The notes under the pieces are model-generated. The model saw only the letters and a program-made list of their open reading frames with translations. It was not told where the DNA came from and did no database searches. A DNA stretch of 64,000 nt. Source: Acidobacteriota bacterium. GTDB lineage: Bacteria > Acidobacteriota > Holophagae > Holophagales > Holophagaceae. Positions 54,480 through 62,208 of the stretch are shown piece after piece (position 1 is the stretch's first letter; the number at the start of each line of letters is the position of its first letter). The stretch lies in assembly GCA_016192145.1 (NCBI GenBank), contig JACPUT010000017.1, positions 1 through 64,000 on the forward strand. The letters run 5' to 3'. A program made the position numbers and the translations under genes.

Positions 54480-54814
54480 GGTGCGTGGCACCGCGACCCT
54501 GACTCAGGAGGTGCCCGCCTCCACGGGAACGGTGGGTCCAGCGGGTGAGCGAACGGGCCCCGGGAGACGATTCGGCCCGTTGACCCTCGTCTTCAGGGTT
54601 CAAACCTGTAGCCAAGCACAGGGAATCCCTGTCAGTGGACCAGTTGCGGGGGCTTGACTGCCGTAGATCCACCAGGGGCAAGGGTTTTCGCCTTTTCCAC
54701 GAGTAATTCCGGCCTTTTTGCCCTGTCAACACGAAAGAAAACAGGAAGTGTGGAAAACCACGTGACTCGCAAAACTTTAGCGATTTGAGTAAAAAAGATT
54801 CAATTACTGAAAAC
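54480..54814. other. Non-coding region downstream of smc, upstream part
   Basis: This stretch has no supported gene. Composition drops from GC-rich to AT-rich after about 54680 (AAAACTTTAGCG, GAGTAAAAAAGATTC). TTTTCCAC-type motifs occur at 54693-54701 (TTTTCCACG) and, inverted, at 54749-54757 (TGTGGAAAA). A third lies downstream at 54910-54918. They differ from the DnaA-box consensus TTATCCACA by one or two bases. Confidence 0.45.
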
Positions 54815-54952
54815 AGAGTTGGTTGCTAACGGACTTTTCAAGGTCTCTGAGGGCAGAAGTTACATCCTGGTAACTCGCAACCCCATGTGGATGGAGGAAA
54901 TCCGCAGGGTTTTCCACAGGCCGAAGGCCCCCTTGGGAGAGGGCCTTCTTCA
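54815..54952 (+). ncRNA. Candidate structured small RNA
   Basis: The segment can fold into nested stems. GGTTGC (about 54821-54826) pairs with GCAACC (about 54876-54881) around an inner AGTTAC/GTAACT hairpin. A TGTGGA/TCCACA pairing follows near 54887-54917, and it ends with a terminator-like stem GAAGGCCC/GGGCCTTC (54923-54930 and 54941-54948) and T residues. It is AT-rich compared with neighbouring genes. No known RNA family could be assigned from the sequence alone, and no clean promoter was found. Confidence 0.35.
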
Positions 54953-55029
54953 TCGCACTGGGAGGTGGTGTGAGGAGCCTATCGGAGCGAGGGCCTACCT
55001 CGCAACGAAAAAGAACGATCCCTTGGCAT

Positions 55030-56544
55030 CTAAATCGTAGGGGTCGCCTCGTGGTTCACCCACCGGAGGATCTGCTCCTCCGTCACGCCCAGGTTCTTGA
55101 GGTGGTCCGTGGACTTCTTCAGGCTCTGGCCTTCGTCACGACAGATGAGGAGGCGGCGCTTCCAGGCCTCCACGGCGCGTTCGCGGAGAGCCGTCTCACC
55201 CTTTTCCATGCGCTTCTCGAGCACGTAGCCCAGGTTGTTGGCGGCCTTGCGCAGGGAGGGGTCCAGGGCCAGGGCCTTGTCGTAGGACTCGGTGGCGGCT
55301 TCCAGGTTTCCCTGCACCTCCAGGGCCACGCCCTGGGCATTCCAAACGTCGGCATCATCGGGCGCGAGCGCCATGGCTTCCTTCACCATGAGCGCCTGAT
55401 CCTCGGTGCGGCCGGCGAGGCGATAGCACTCGGAGAGGCCCAGGTAGGCGCTGTACTCCGCGGGGTCGCTCTCGAGGGCCTGGAGGAAGGCCTGCTCCGC
55501 GGACTGCGGCTGTTCCCCATCCAGGAGGACGTAGCCCATCTGCACCTGGATGTCGGCGGCTTCGGGATCCCGGGCCAGCGCCTCGCGGTAGCAGCGGAGC
55601 GCATCCTCGACGCGGGAATCCTCGCGGGCCATGTCCCCGAGGGCGGCCCAGGGATTGGCGGCCTGGGGATCGGTGTCCGCGGCGAGGGTGAAGTAGGAGG
55701 TGGCGCCTTCGGGATCGCCGAGATCGCGGCGGTACTCACCCAGCAGGCATTGGGCCTCGGCGAGCACATGGGCCTCGGGGGCCATGAGCATGAGCATGTG
55801 GAGCTGGCCCTGGGCGATGTCCAGGTGACCGTGCTCGGCCATGAGCTCCGCCAGGATGAAGTAGCTGGCGGGCTCGAGGCTGTTCAGGCTGCGGGCCTTG
55901 GCGATGCAGCGGAGACCATCCCCGAAGCGGCTGCGGCGGATGAGCTGCTCCCCGAGGGTGTGCCAGCCCCAGAAATACTCGGGGTCGGCTTCGAGGGCGG
56001 CGCTGAGCTGAGCTTCGGCGCCCTGCAGATCGTCCATGGCTTCGAGCGTAAGGGCCAGGAGGCGCAGGGTGTGGGGGTCCTTGGGCTGCAGCGTGAGGGC
56101 TTTCAGCAGCCAGGTCTTGGCCTCTTCGGGCTTATCGGAGTTGAGGCAGAGCAGGCCCATGAGTTCGAGGGTGCGGGCGTCGGCGCCCTCCAGCTTGAGC
56201 GCCTGGAGCAGGCTGCGCTCGGCCCCATCCAGATCGAAGAGGACCAGACGGAGGTGCCCCAGGTTGCGGTGGACGGCCGACGCTTCGGGGTGCTCGTCGC
56301 GCACGGATTCGAGCTGCATGAGCATGTCCTGGGCGGCATCTTCGCTCATGCCATCGCCCAAGGTCAGCAGTCGCTCGAACCAGGCGTCGAAGTCGGCGCG
56401 GTTCTCCGCCAGGTGGCGATCCAGAAGCTCGGCCGCTTCCGTGTTGTGGCCGCGCGCGTTGAGGCGCCGGGCCTGGGCCAGCAGTCCGCCGGGCTGGGCC
56501 GCGTCCAGGGGGGGGTCGATCAGGGAGCGCCAGGAGCGGGACAT
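55030..56544 (-). CDS. TPR-repeat protein
   Basis: The 504-residue protein is made of about 11-12 tetratricopeptide repeats from about residue 30 to 450. Examples are ALRCYREALARDPEAADIQV, ATESYDKALALDPSLRKAAN and AEQAFLQALESDPAEYSAYL. No signal peptide or membrane helix is present, so it is probably a cytoplasmic scaffold. The start at 56544 (MSRSWRSLIDPP) has a GAGG ribosome binding site. Function is unknown. Confidence 0.85.
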   Translation of the reverse strand: MSRSWRSLIDPPLDAAQPGGLLAQARRLNARGHNTEAAELLDRHLAENRADFDAWFERLLTLGDGMSEDAAQDMLMQLESVRDEHPEASAVHRNLGHLRLVLFDLDGAERSLLQALKLEGADARTLELMGLLCLNSDKPEEAKTWLLKALTLQPKDPHTLRLLALTLEAMDDLQGAEAQLSAALEADPEYFWGWHTLGEQLIRRSRFGDGLRCIAKARSLNSLEPASYFILAELMAEHGHLDIAQGQLHMLMLMAPEAHVLAEAQCLLGEYRRDLGDPEGATSYFTLAADTDPQAANPWAALGDMAREDSRVEDALRCYREALARDPEAADIQVQMGYVLLDGEQPQSAEQAFLQALESDPAEYSAYLGLSECYRLAGRTEDQALMVKEAMALAPDDADVWNAQGVALEVQGNLEAATESYDKALALDPSLRKAANNLGYVLEKRMEKGETALRERAVEAWKRRLLICRDEGQSLKKSTDHLKNLGVTEEQILRWVNHEATPTI

Positions 56545-56607
56545 GGAAACCTCGGTGAGCAGGGGACAGGTTACCACCCGGAGCCATCTTAGGCCTCGGC
56601 CCAGGGC

Positions 56608-57525
56608 TCAGTTTCCGAGAGCTTCGCGGATTCCACTACAGACTTGCCGGGCCATGGCGGAGCGCGTTTCAACCGTGGCGCTGCCAAGGTGGGGCAGCAG
56701 CACGGTGCGTGGCGCGGAGAGCCAGCGTTGGTCCAGAGCGGGCTCCCCGGCATACACATCCAGCCCCGCGCCTCCCAGGTGGCCTTCGTGGAGCAGGTCG
56801 ATGGCGGCGGCTTCGTCCACGATCCCGCCCCGGGCGGTGTTGATGAGCACCGCGCCACGCGCCATCTGCCGGAGCCTCCTGGCATCGAGCAGATTCCGGG
56901 TATCGCTCGTCAAGGGGCAGTGGAGACTCACCACGGAACTGCGCGCCAGCAGGGCATCCAAGGGGATTCGCGGACCGGAGCTGGGCCCGAAGTCCACCGT
57001 GCCGCCAGAACCTTCGCGATCCCAGAAGGCGACCTCCATTCCAAGGGCCCATGCCCGCGTGGCGAAGGCGCGTCCGATGGCCCCGGCCCCGAAGATGCCG
57101 CACGTGCGGCCCCGCAGACCCATGCCCAGGAGCTGATCCGGCGCCCAGCCCTTCCAGTGGCCGCTTCTGACGAGGGCCTCTCCTTCCGCCAATCGGCGGG
57201 TGAGGGCCAGGAGCAGGGCCAGCGCAAGATCCGCGGTGGCGTCGGTGAGGGTGCCCGGAGTGCTGATCACGCGGATGCCGCGAGCTTCGCATTCCGCCAG
57301 GGGAAGGTGGTTGACGCCCACCGAGTAGGTGGCCACGGCCCGCAGGTTCGGCGCGCGCCCCAGGTCCTCAGGGGTGAGGGGCTCCGAGAGCAGCACGAGG
57401 AGGGCCCTGGCCTCGGGCAGGGCCGCGGTCCAGGCCTCGGAGCGGAAGGGGATGATGCGGACCTCGTGGGTGGCGCCCAACTCCTCCAGGGCCGATCCCA
57501 CCATCGGGGACGTCGCGAGGATCAT
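56608..57525 (-). CDS. D-isomer-specific 2-hydroxyacid dehydrogenase
   Basis: The 305-residue enzyme has an N-terminal half with AVATYSVGVNHLPLAECEAR and a NAD domain with GLRGRTCGIFGAGAIGRAFA. Conserved substrate residues lie in SLHCPLTSDTRNLLDARRL (family Arg region), NTARGGIVDEAAAIDLL and LLPHLGSATVETR (active His). Hydroxypyruvate, glyoxylate or another 2-oxoacid could be the substrate. It overlaps ruvA by ATGA. Confidence 0.88.
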   Translation of the reverse strand: MILATSPMVGSALEELGATHEVRIIPFRSEAWTAALPEARALLVLLSEPLTPEDLGRAPNLRAVATYSVGVNHLPLAECEARGIRVISTPGTLTDATADLALALLLALTRRLAEGEALVRSGHWKGWAPDQLLGMGLRGRTCGIFGAGAIGRAFATRAWALGMEVAFWDREGSGGTVDFGPSSGPRIPLDALLARSSVVSLHCPLTSDTRNLLDARRLRQMARGAVLINTARGGIVDEAAAIDLLHEGHLGGAGLDVYAGEPALDQRWLSAPRTVLLPHLGSATVETRSAMARQVCSGIREALGN

Positions 57526-58112
57526 CGCTGCAGGGCCTTGAGGGCCTGCCGGATGGCCTCGGGCAGGGGGGGCTTGTCGGTACGCATCCTCTCGATCACC
57601 GGCATCACGGAGTCCTCCTTGAACCCGAGGTTGGTGAGCGCCGATCGCAGATCGGATTCCCAGCGATCCACCGGTGTGGCCGAGGCTCCCAGGCCCTCCA
57701 GGCCCGAGAGACCGCCCATCTTCTCACTGAGCTCGAAGCAGAGTTTCTCGGCCGTCTTCTTCCCTACGCCCGGGATGCGGGTCAGGCGCGTGACCTCGCG
57801 GCTGCGAAGGGCCGCGATCAGTTCCTCGCCGGGCATGGATCCCAGGGCGGCCAGCGCGAGCTTGGGGCCCACTCCATCGACCTTCACCAGCAGGCGGTAT
57901 AGCTCCCTTTCCTGGGCGCTGCTGAATCCGATGAGGCTGAGGTCGTTCTCCCGGAGGATGGTCTCCGTGTGGATGACGACCTCCTGTCCCGGCTCCGGGA
58001 GGAGCCCGTAGGTGCTGAGGCTGATGGCGCAGGCGTAGCCCACGCCGCCGCACTCGACCACCGCCAGGTGGGGTAGTTTCTGGATCAGTTCGCCGCGGAG
58101 CCTGGAGATCAT
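57522..58112 (-). CDS. ruvA: Holliday junction branch migration protein RuvA
   Basis: The 196-residue DNA-binding protein opens MISRLRGELIQKLPHLAVVE. It has the two HhH motifs (LYRLLVKVDGVGPKLALAAL and LTRIPGVGKKTAEKLCFEL), and domain III is at the C terminus (SDLRSALTNLGFKEDSVMPV). RuvA targets RuvB to Holliday junctions. ruvB is not next to it; a hydroxyacid dehydrogenase follows instead. Start at 58112. Confidence 0.95.
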   Translation of the reverse strand: MISRLRGELIQKLPHLAVVECGGVGYACAISLSTYGLLPEPGQEVVIHTETILRENDLSLIGFSSAQERELYRLLVKVDGVGPKLALAALGSMPGEELIAALRSREVTRLTRIPGVGKKTAEKLCFELSEKMGGLSGLEGLGASATPVDRWESDLRSALTNLGFKEDSVMPVIERMRTDKPPLPEAIRQALKALQR

Positions 58113-58256
58113 ATTCCAAACTATCGCATCCTGCCCCGCAGGATGCTCCCCTCGGTTGACCACTGGGCCCGGGCTCCGGGCCCGATCCCGCCCCAGGCCG
58201 TTGGCCCCTCGCCCCGTGGGGTTAGCATCCCCGGGGGTTTGCCCCACAATCAAGGC

Positions 58257-59417
58257 ATGTTCGAGGATCGTCGGCAGTGGTGGTGGTACTGGGGGGCTTG
58301 GGCCCTCCTCGCGGTCTATAACACCACCTGGGACCTGGCCCTCCGGACCTCCAAGACCAACTGGTGGTCGGACTGGTTCATGCTCCTTCAGATGAACGTC
58401 GCCCAGATCCTCGTCTGGGCCCTCCTTGGATTCGGTTTGCTGGCGGTGGCCCGGCGCTTCCCCATCGAGGGGTTCGAGTGGGCCAACTGGCGCAGCTGGC
58501 GGGTGCTCAGCCTCCATTTCGGTGCGAGCTTCCTGGCGACACTGGCGGGCCTGTTCGGGACCTTTCTCGTGGCGATCGCCTTTTCTCGCTTGGAGCGGGG
58601 CACCTTTTACGAATGGAACCTTTTGGAATCCCTGCGGACCCCCCGATTCTGGCTGGGCTATGAGGACTTCCTGAAACGGTACTTCCATACCAATTTCCTG
58701 GTGATGCTGGCCCTGCTCGGCGCCTACCACATGGTCCTGGCCCACCGTCGCTACAAGCGGAGGGAAGTCGAGGCCGCCCAGCTGGAGAAGGCTTTCATGC
58801 AGGCCCAGAACCAGGCCCTCCGCATGCAGTTGCAACCGCACTTCCTCTTCAACACCCTCAACTCCATCGCGGCGCTCGTGCACATCGACCCCGACATGGC
58901 CGATCGCATGATCGCCCGCCTGGGAGACCTGCTGCGCCTGAGCCTGGACCAGAGCGGGCAGCAGGAAGTCACCCTCGCCCAGGAGGCCCAGTTCCTGGAG
59001 CGCTACCTGGCCATCGAGCGCCTGCGCTTCCAGGATCGTCTCACCATCGGCATCGAGATCCCCGAGGAACTCACCCGGTGCAAGGTGCCCAGCTTCGTCC
59101 TGCAGCCCCTCGTGGAAAACGCCATCAAGCACGGCGTGGGCGCTAGCGCCACGGGCGGGCACATCGCCGTTCGTGCCCGGACGGAGGATGGGATGCTCTG
59201 CCTTGAGGTGGAGGATGATGGCCCCGGCTTCGTGACGAGCCCGCGCCCGGGTCACGGTATCGGAACCGGGAACACGCGTCAGCGTCTCCAGTTGTTGTAT
59301 GGCGAGGCCCAGAGCTTCGAGCTGCTGAGCATCCCCGGCAAGGGCACCCTTGCCCGGGTTCGCCTCCCGCTTTCCTTCTCCTCACCTGAATCGGGTGAGA
59401 TCGAGGTGGTCGCATGA
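58257..59417 (+). CDS. LytS/YehU-type sensor histidine kinase
   Basis: The 386-residue membrane protein has about four helices (about residues 8-24, 44-65, 80-105 and 140-158), then a His_kinase domain with QLQPHFLFNTLNSIAALVHI (phosphorylated His) and a HATPase domain (LQPLVENAIKHGVG, then VEDDGPGF and GTGNTRQRLQLLYG). It is coupled by ATGA to the LytTR regulator. It probably senses envelope or nutrient signals. Start at 58257 by the membrane topology; the region before it is non-coding. Confidence 0.88.
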   Translation: MFEDRRQWWWYWGAWALLAVYNTTWDLALRTSKTNWWSDWFMLLQMNVAQILVWALLGFGLLAVARRFPIEGFEWANWRSWRVLSLHFGASFLATLAGLFGTFLVAIAFSRLERGTFYEWNLLESLRTPRFWLGYEDFLKRYFHTNFLVMLALLGAYHMVLAHRRYKRREVEAAQLEKAFMQAQNQALRMQLQPHFLFNTLNSIAALVHIDPDMADRMIARLGDLLRLSLDQSGQQEVTLAQEAQFLERYLAIERLRFQDRLTIGIEIPEELTRCKVPSFVLQPLVENAIKHGVGASATGGHIAVRARTEDGMLCLEVEDDGPGFVTSPRPGHGIGTGNTRQRLQLLYGEAQSFELLSIPGKGTLARVRLPLSFSSPESGEIEVVA

Positions 59418-60163
59418 GCCTCCGAGCCCTGATCGTGGATGATGAAATCCTGGCCCGCCAGCGCATCCGACAGATGCTGCAGGGCGAGGCGGATATCGAG
59501 GTATCGCAGGAATGCTCCAATGGGCTGGAGGCGGTGGAAGCCATCGAAAAGCTCCGTCCCGACCTCGTCTTCCTCGATATCCAGATGCCCGAACTGGATG
59601 GCTTCGGCGTATTGGAGGCGGTGGGCCCGGATCGCATGCCCGCCACCATCTTCATCACGGCCTACGATCAGTACGCGGTCCACGCCTTCGACGTGAACGC
59701 CGTGGACTACCTCCTCAAGCCCTTCGATAAGGAACGCTTCCAGCGCACGCTGCAGCGCATCCGCGAGGGGAAGGGGAAATCCAACGAGGATCCCCAGAAG
59801 ATGGAGGATCTCCTCTCGGAGGTCCGGAAGGATCAGCCCTTCCTCGAGCGGATCCTCGTCCGCGTGGGTGAGCGGCAGGCCCTGCTGAAGGTGAGCCAGG
59901 TGCAGTGGGTGGAAGCCGAGGACAACTACGTCCGGCTCCACGTCGAAGGCGGCAGCCATCTCCTGCGGCAGACCATGAACGCCATGTCCAAAAAACTGGA
60001 TCCCCACCAGTTCCGCCGGATCCACCGCAGCGCGATCGTGAACATGGACTACATCAAGGAACTGCAACCCTGGAGCAGCGGCGACTACCTCGTGATCATG
60101 CGCGATGGCACCCGCCTCACCCTCAGCCGCACCTATCGCCCCCAGTTCAGCGAGTTGAAATAG
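59414..60163 (+). CDS. LytTR-family response regulator
   Basis: The 249-residue regulator has a receiver domain (residues 1-120, phosphoacceptor D55 in LVFLDIQMPELDG, with NAVDYLLKPF) and a C-terminal LytTR DNA-binding domain (about 145-245, with VQWVEAEDNYVRLHVEG and FRRIHRSAIVNMDYI). It forms a pair with the upstream LytS-like kinase. No lrgAB or other classic target gene is adjacent. marC follows on the opposite strand. Confidence 0.92.
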   Translation: MSLRALIVDDEILARQRIRQMLQGEADIEVSQECSNGLEAVEAIEKLRPDLVFLDIQMPELDGFGVLEAVGPDRMPATIFITAYDQYAVHAFDVNAVDYLLKPFDKERFQRTLQRIREGKGKSNEDPQKMEDLLSEVRKDQPFLERILVRVGERQALLKVSQVQWVEAEDNYVRLHVEGGSHLLRQTMNAMSKKLDPHQFRRIHRSAIVNMDYIKELQPWSSGDYLVIMRDGTRLTLSRTYRPQFSELK

Positions 60164-60166
60164 GCC

Positions 60167-60769
60167 CTACTTCGCTCGAGCCAAATATTCTGCCAAGCCG
60201 TTCAAGAACATCTGCACGGACATGGTCACCAACGTCATGCCCATGAGGCGTTCCAGGGCCACCAGGCCCCGTTCCCGCAGCAGCCGATGCAGGGCGGAAC
60301 TGGAGAGCAGGATCACCACCGAGGCCCCCCAGGCCGCCGTCATGGCCCCCCACCACTCCACCATCCGGTGGGGCTCCCGCGACACGAGCAGCAGCAGTGC
60401 CGCCAGCAACGAAGGCCCCGCCACCAAGGGGATCGCCAGGGGCACGATGAAGGGCTCCGATTCCGCCGCCTCGTCCGCCTTCTCCCGCTTCTCCTCCTCC
60501 GGCGGGAAGATCATCTTCAGCGCAATCAGGAACAGGATGATCCCCCCGGCGATGCTGATGGATTCGTGCTTCAGCTGCAGCGCATCCAGCATCCCCTGCC
60601 CGAAGAACAGGAACAGCGTCATCACCCCATAGGCGATCACCAGCTCTCGGATGATGATCTTCCGCCGCCGCTCTGAGGACAGGTGACGCAGGGTGGACAG
60701 GAACAGAGGGATGTTCCCAAGCGGGTCCATGATCAGGAACAGCATGATCGCCGCTGAATAGAGCTTCAC
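60167..60769 (-). CDS. MarC/YhgN-family membrane protein
   Basis: The 200-residue protein has about six membrane helices. The MarC pattern is visible in LFLIMDPLGNIPLFLSTLRH, IAGGIILFLIALKMIF and FIVPLAIPLVAGPSLLAALL. Function is unknown; MarC was once linked to multidrug resistance but later work did not support it. It is convergent with the LytTR gene by 3 bp. Confidence 0.87.
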   Translation of the reverse strand: MKLYSAAIMLFLIMDPLGNIPLFLSTLRHLSSERRRKIIIRELVIAYGVMTLFLFFGQGMLDALQLKHESISIAGGIILFLIALKMIFPPEEEKREKADEAAESEPFIVPLAIPLVAGPSLLAALLLLVSREPHRMVEWWGAMTAAWGASVVILLSSSALHRLLRERGLVALERLMGMTLVTMSVQMFLNGLAEYLARAK

Positions 60770-60831
60770 GGACCCTCCAAGACTTCCTTAACGACCCCGA
60801 AATCCATTTCCTTAGTTAACTGGAACACGGC

Positions 60832-60846
60832 AGCTGATCGGGATCG
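60832..60846. repeat. 15-bp copy of the tRNA-Ala 3' segment
   Basis: AGCTGATCGGGATCG occurs here and at 61012-61026, inside the T-arm and acceptor end of tRNA-Ala(CGC). The copies are 180 bp apart in the same orientation and enclose a structured, non-coding segment. This looks like a trace of tRNA duplication or integration. Confidence 0.6.
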
Positions 60847-60895
60847 GAGGCTCCAGCTCCGAGAGCGCCGGACCGGTAGGTCCAAGCGAGCGGGA

Positions 60896-60916
60896 GCACC
60901 CTGCGGGGCAGGGTGC
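60896..60916. repeat. Perfect hairpin in the tRNA-Ala downstream region
   Basis: GCACCCTGC (60896-60904) and GCAGGGTGC (60908-60916) form a perfect 9-bp stem with a GGG loop. It lies inside the segment bounded by the tRNA-Ala fragment copies. No U tract follows. Confidence 0.55.
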
Positions 60917-60971
60917 GATAGCTGGAGGGACGACCTCGAACTTAAAAATGGTGAGGTCATCCCCTAAACGA

Positions 60972-60997
60972 AGTACGGCAGCCGAAGCCGCCGTACT
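60972..60997 (-). terminator. Terminator-like hairpin after tRNA-Ala
   Basis: AGTACGGC (60972-60979) and GCCGTACT (60990-60997) make a perfect 8-bp stem 9 bp past the tRNA 3' end. It is followed on the minus strand by TCGTTTAGG, a short T run, so it is a plausible tRNA terminator. Confidence 0.55.
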
Positions 60998-61005
60998 GAT
61001 TACCT

Positions 61006-61081
<76 letters not shown>

Positions 61082-61107
61082 AAGGGAAGAACCAGTCTAC
61101 CAACAAA

Positions 61108-61132
61108 AACGCCGCCCGGGGAGGGCGGCGTT
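61108..61132 (-). terminator. korB intrinsic terminator
   Basis: On the minus strand the stem AACGCCGCCC/GGGCGGCGTT with a 5-nt loop is followed by TTTTTG. It lies 18 bp after the korB stop and before tRNA-Ala. Confidence 0.85.
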
Positions 61133-61150
61133 CAAGGAAGGCAGGAGGGT

Positions 61151-62194
61151 CTACTTCAGGGATTCCATGATCTCGTCCAGCACGGCCTTGGAGGGGCGCA
61201 GGGTCTCGAGATCCTGGTTCACCAGGGGGGTGTCCACGGTGTTCAGGAGGGTGTTGAAGTCGGGCTTCTCGGGGTTGATGTAGAGCAGTCCCGTGAGGAA
61301 TTCGCCACGGGCGTGGCTGTCCTTGATGGCCTTCATGGCCGAGAGGGCATCGGTGGCGTCGTAGTCGTCCTTCACGTTGCGGAAGGTGACCCTGGATCCG
61401 TCGGGGAAGGTGACGGTCTCGGCGGTGCCGGGCTCGATATCCACCTGCTCCAACTCCGCGAACTGAACGAAGTTCAATTCGTGGAGGGGCATCTCGTGGT
61501 CCTTGACGTTCTTGTAGGACTTGGTCGAGCTGTCGTGGTTGTTGAAGGTGACGCAGGGGCTGATGATGTCGATGATCGCGGTGCCCTTGTAGGCCATGGC
61601 GGCCTTCATGATCGCGTTCATCTGCTTGGGGTTGCCGCTGAAGGAGCGGGCCACGAAGCCGCAGCCCAGCTCGATGGCGAGGGTGACGGGATCGATGGGT
61701 TCCAGGCGGTTCACGGCGCCATGCTTGAGCACGGAGCCCTTGTCGGCCGTGGCGGAGAACTGGCCCTTGGTGAGGCCGTACACGCCGTTGTCCTCGATGA
61801 TGTAGATCATCGGCACGTTGCGGCGGATCATGTGGCAGAGCTGGCCCAGGCCGATGCTCATGGAGTCGCCGTCGCCGGAGACGCCGATGTTCATGAGGCC
61901 CTTGTTCGCCATGGAGGCGCCGGTGGCCACGGCGGGCATGCGGCCGTGGACGCTGTTGAAGCCCCAGGCCTGGTTGAAGAAGTAGGCGGGAGTCTTGGAG
62001 GAACAGCCGATGCCGGAGTACTTGCCGACCTTGTGGGCCTCGATGTTCATTTCCCAGGCGGCGTTGATCAGCTGCGCGGTGATGGAATCGTGGCCGCAGC
62101 CGGCGCACAGGGTGGACTTGCCACCCACGTACTCCTGCTTGGTGAGGCCGATCTTGTTGATGGGAGCGGTAGGGGCGGGGGTCGCGGTCGTCAT
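61151..62194 (-). CDS. korB: 2-oxoacid:ferredoxin oxidoreductase, beta subunit
   Basis: The 347-residue thiamine-diphosphate subunit pairs with KorA to oxidise 2-oxoglutarate or another 2-oxoacid to acyl-CoA with ferredoxin as acceptor. It has the iron-sulfur and ThDP region STLCAGCGHDSITAQLINAA, then YSGIGCSSKTPAYFF, HGRMPAVATGASMA and GVSGDGDSMSIGLGQ with IYIIEDNGVYGLTKGQ. The start at 62194 has GAGGAG. It follows korA by 14 bp in the same operon. Confidence 0.94.
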   Translation of the reverse strand: MTTATPAPTAPINKIGLTKQEYVGGKSTLCAGCGHDSITAQLINAAWEMNIEAHKVGKYSGIGCSSKTPAYFFNQAWGFNSVHGRMPAVATGASMANKGLMNIGVSGDGDSMSIGLGQLCHMIRRNVPMIYIIEDNGVYGLTKGQFSATADKGSVLKHGAVNRLEPIDPVTLAIELGCGFVARSFSGNPKQMNAIMKAAMAYKGTAIIDIISPCVTFNNHDSSTKSYKNVKDHEMPLHELNFVQFAELEQVDIEPGTAETVTFPDGSRVTFRNVKDDYDATDALSAMKAIKDSHARGEFLTGLLYINPEKPDFNTLLNTVDTPLVNQDLETLRPSKAVLDEIMESLK

Positions 62195-62208
62195 CTCAAA
62201 CTCCTCGC

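Noticed and set aside
54819-55040. 73-codon open frame downstream of smc
   Set aside because: Poor ribosome binding site, no recognisable family, and it runs through the terminator-like stem and the TPR gene end. The region looks like non-coding RNA or DNA signal instead.
60770-61005. Possible small protein gene between marC and tRNA-Ala
   Set aside because: Frames are short, lack ribosome binding sites and overlap strong hairpins and the tRNA fragment.
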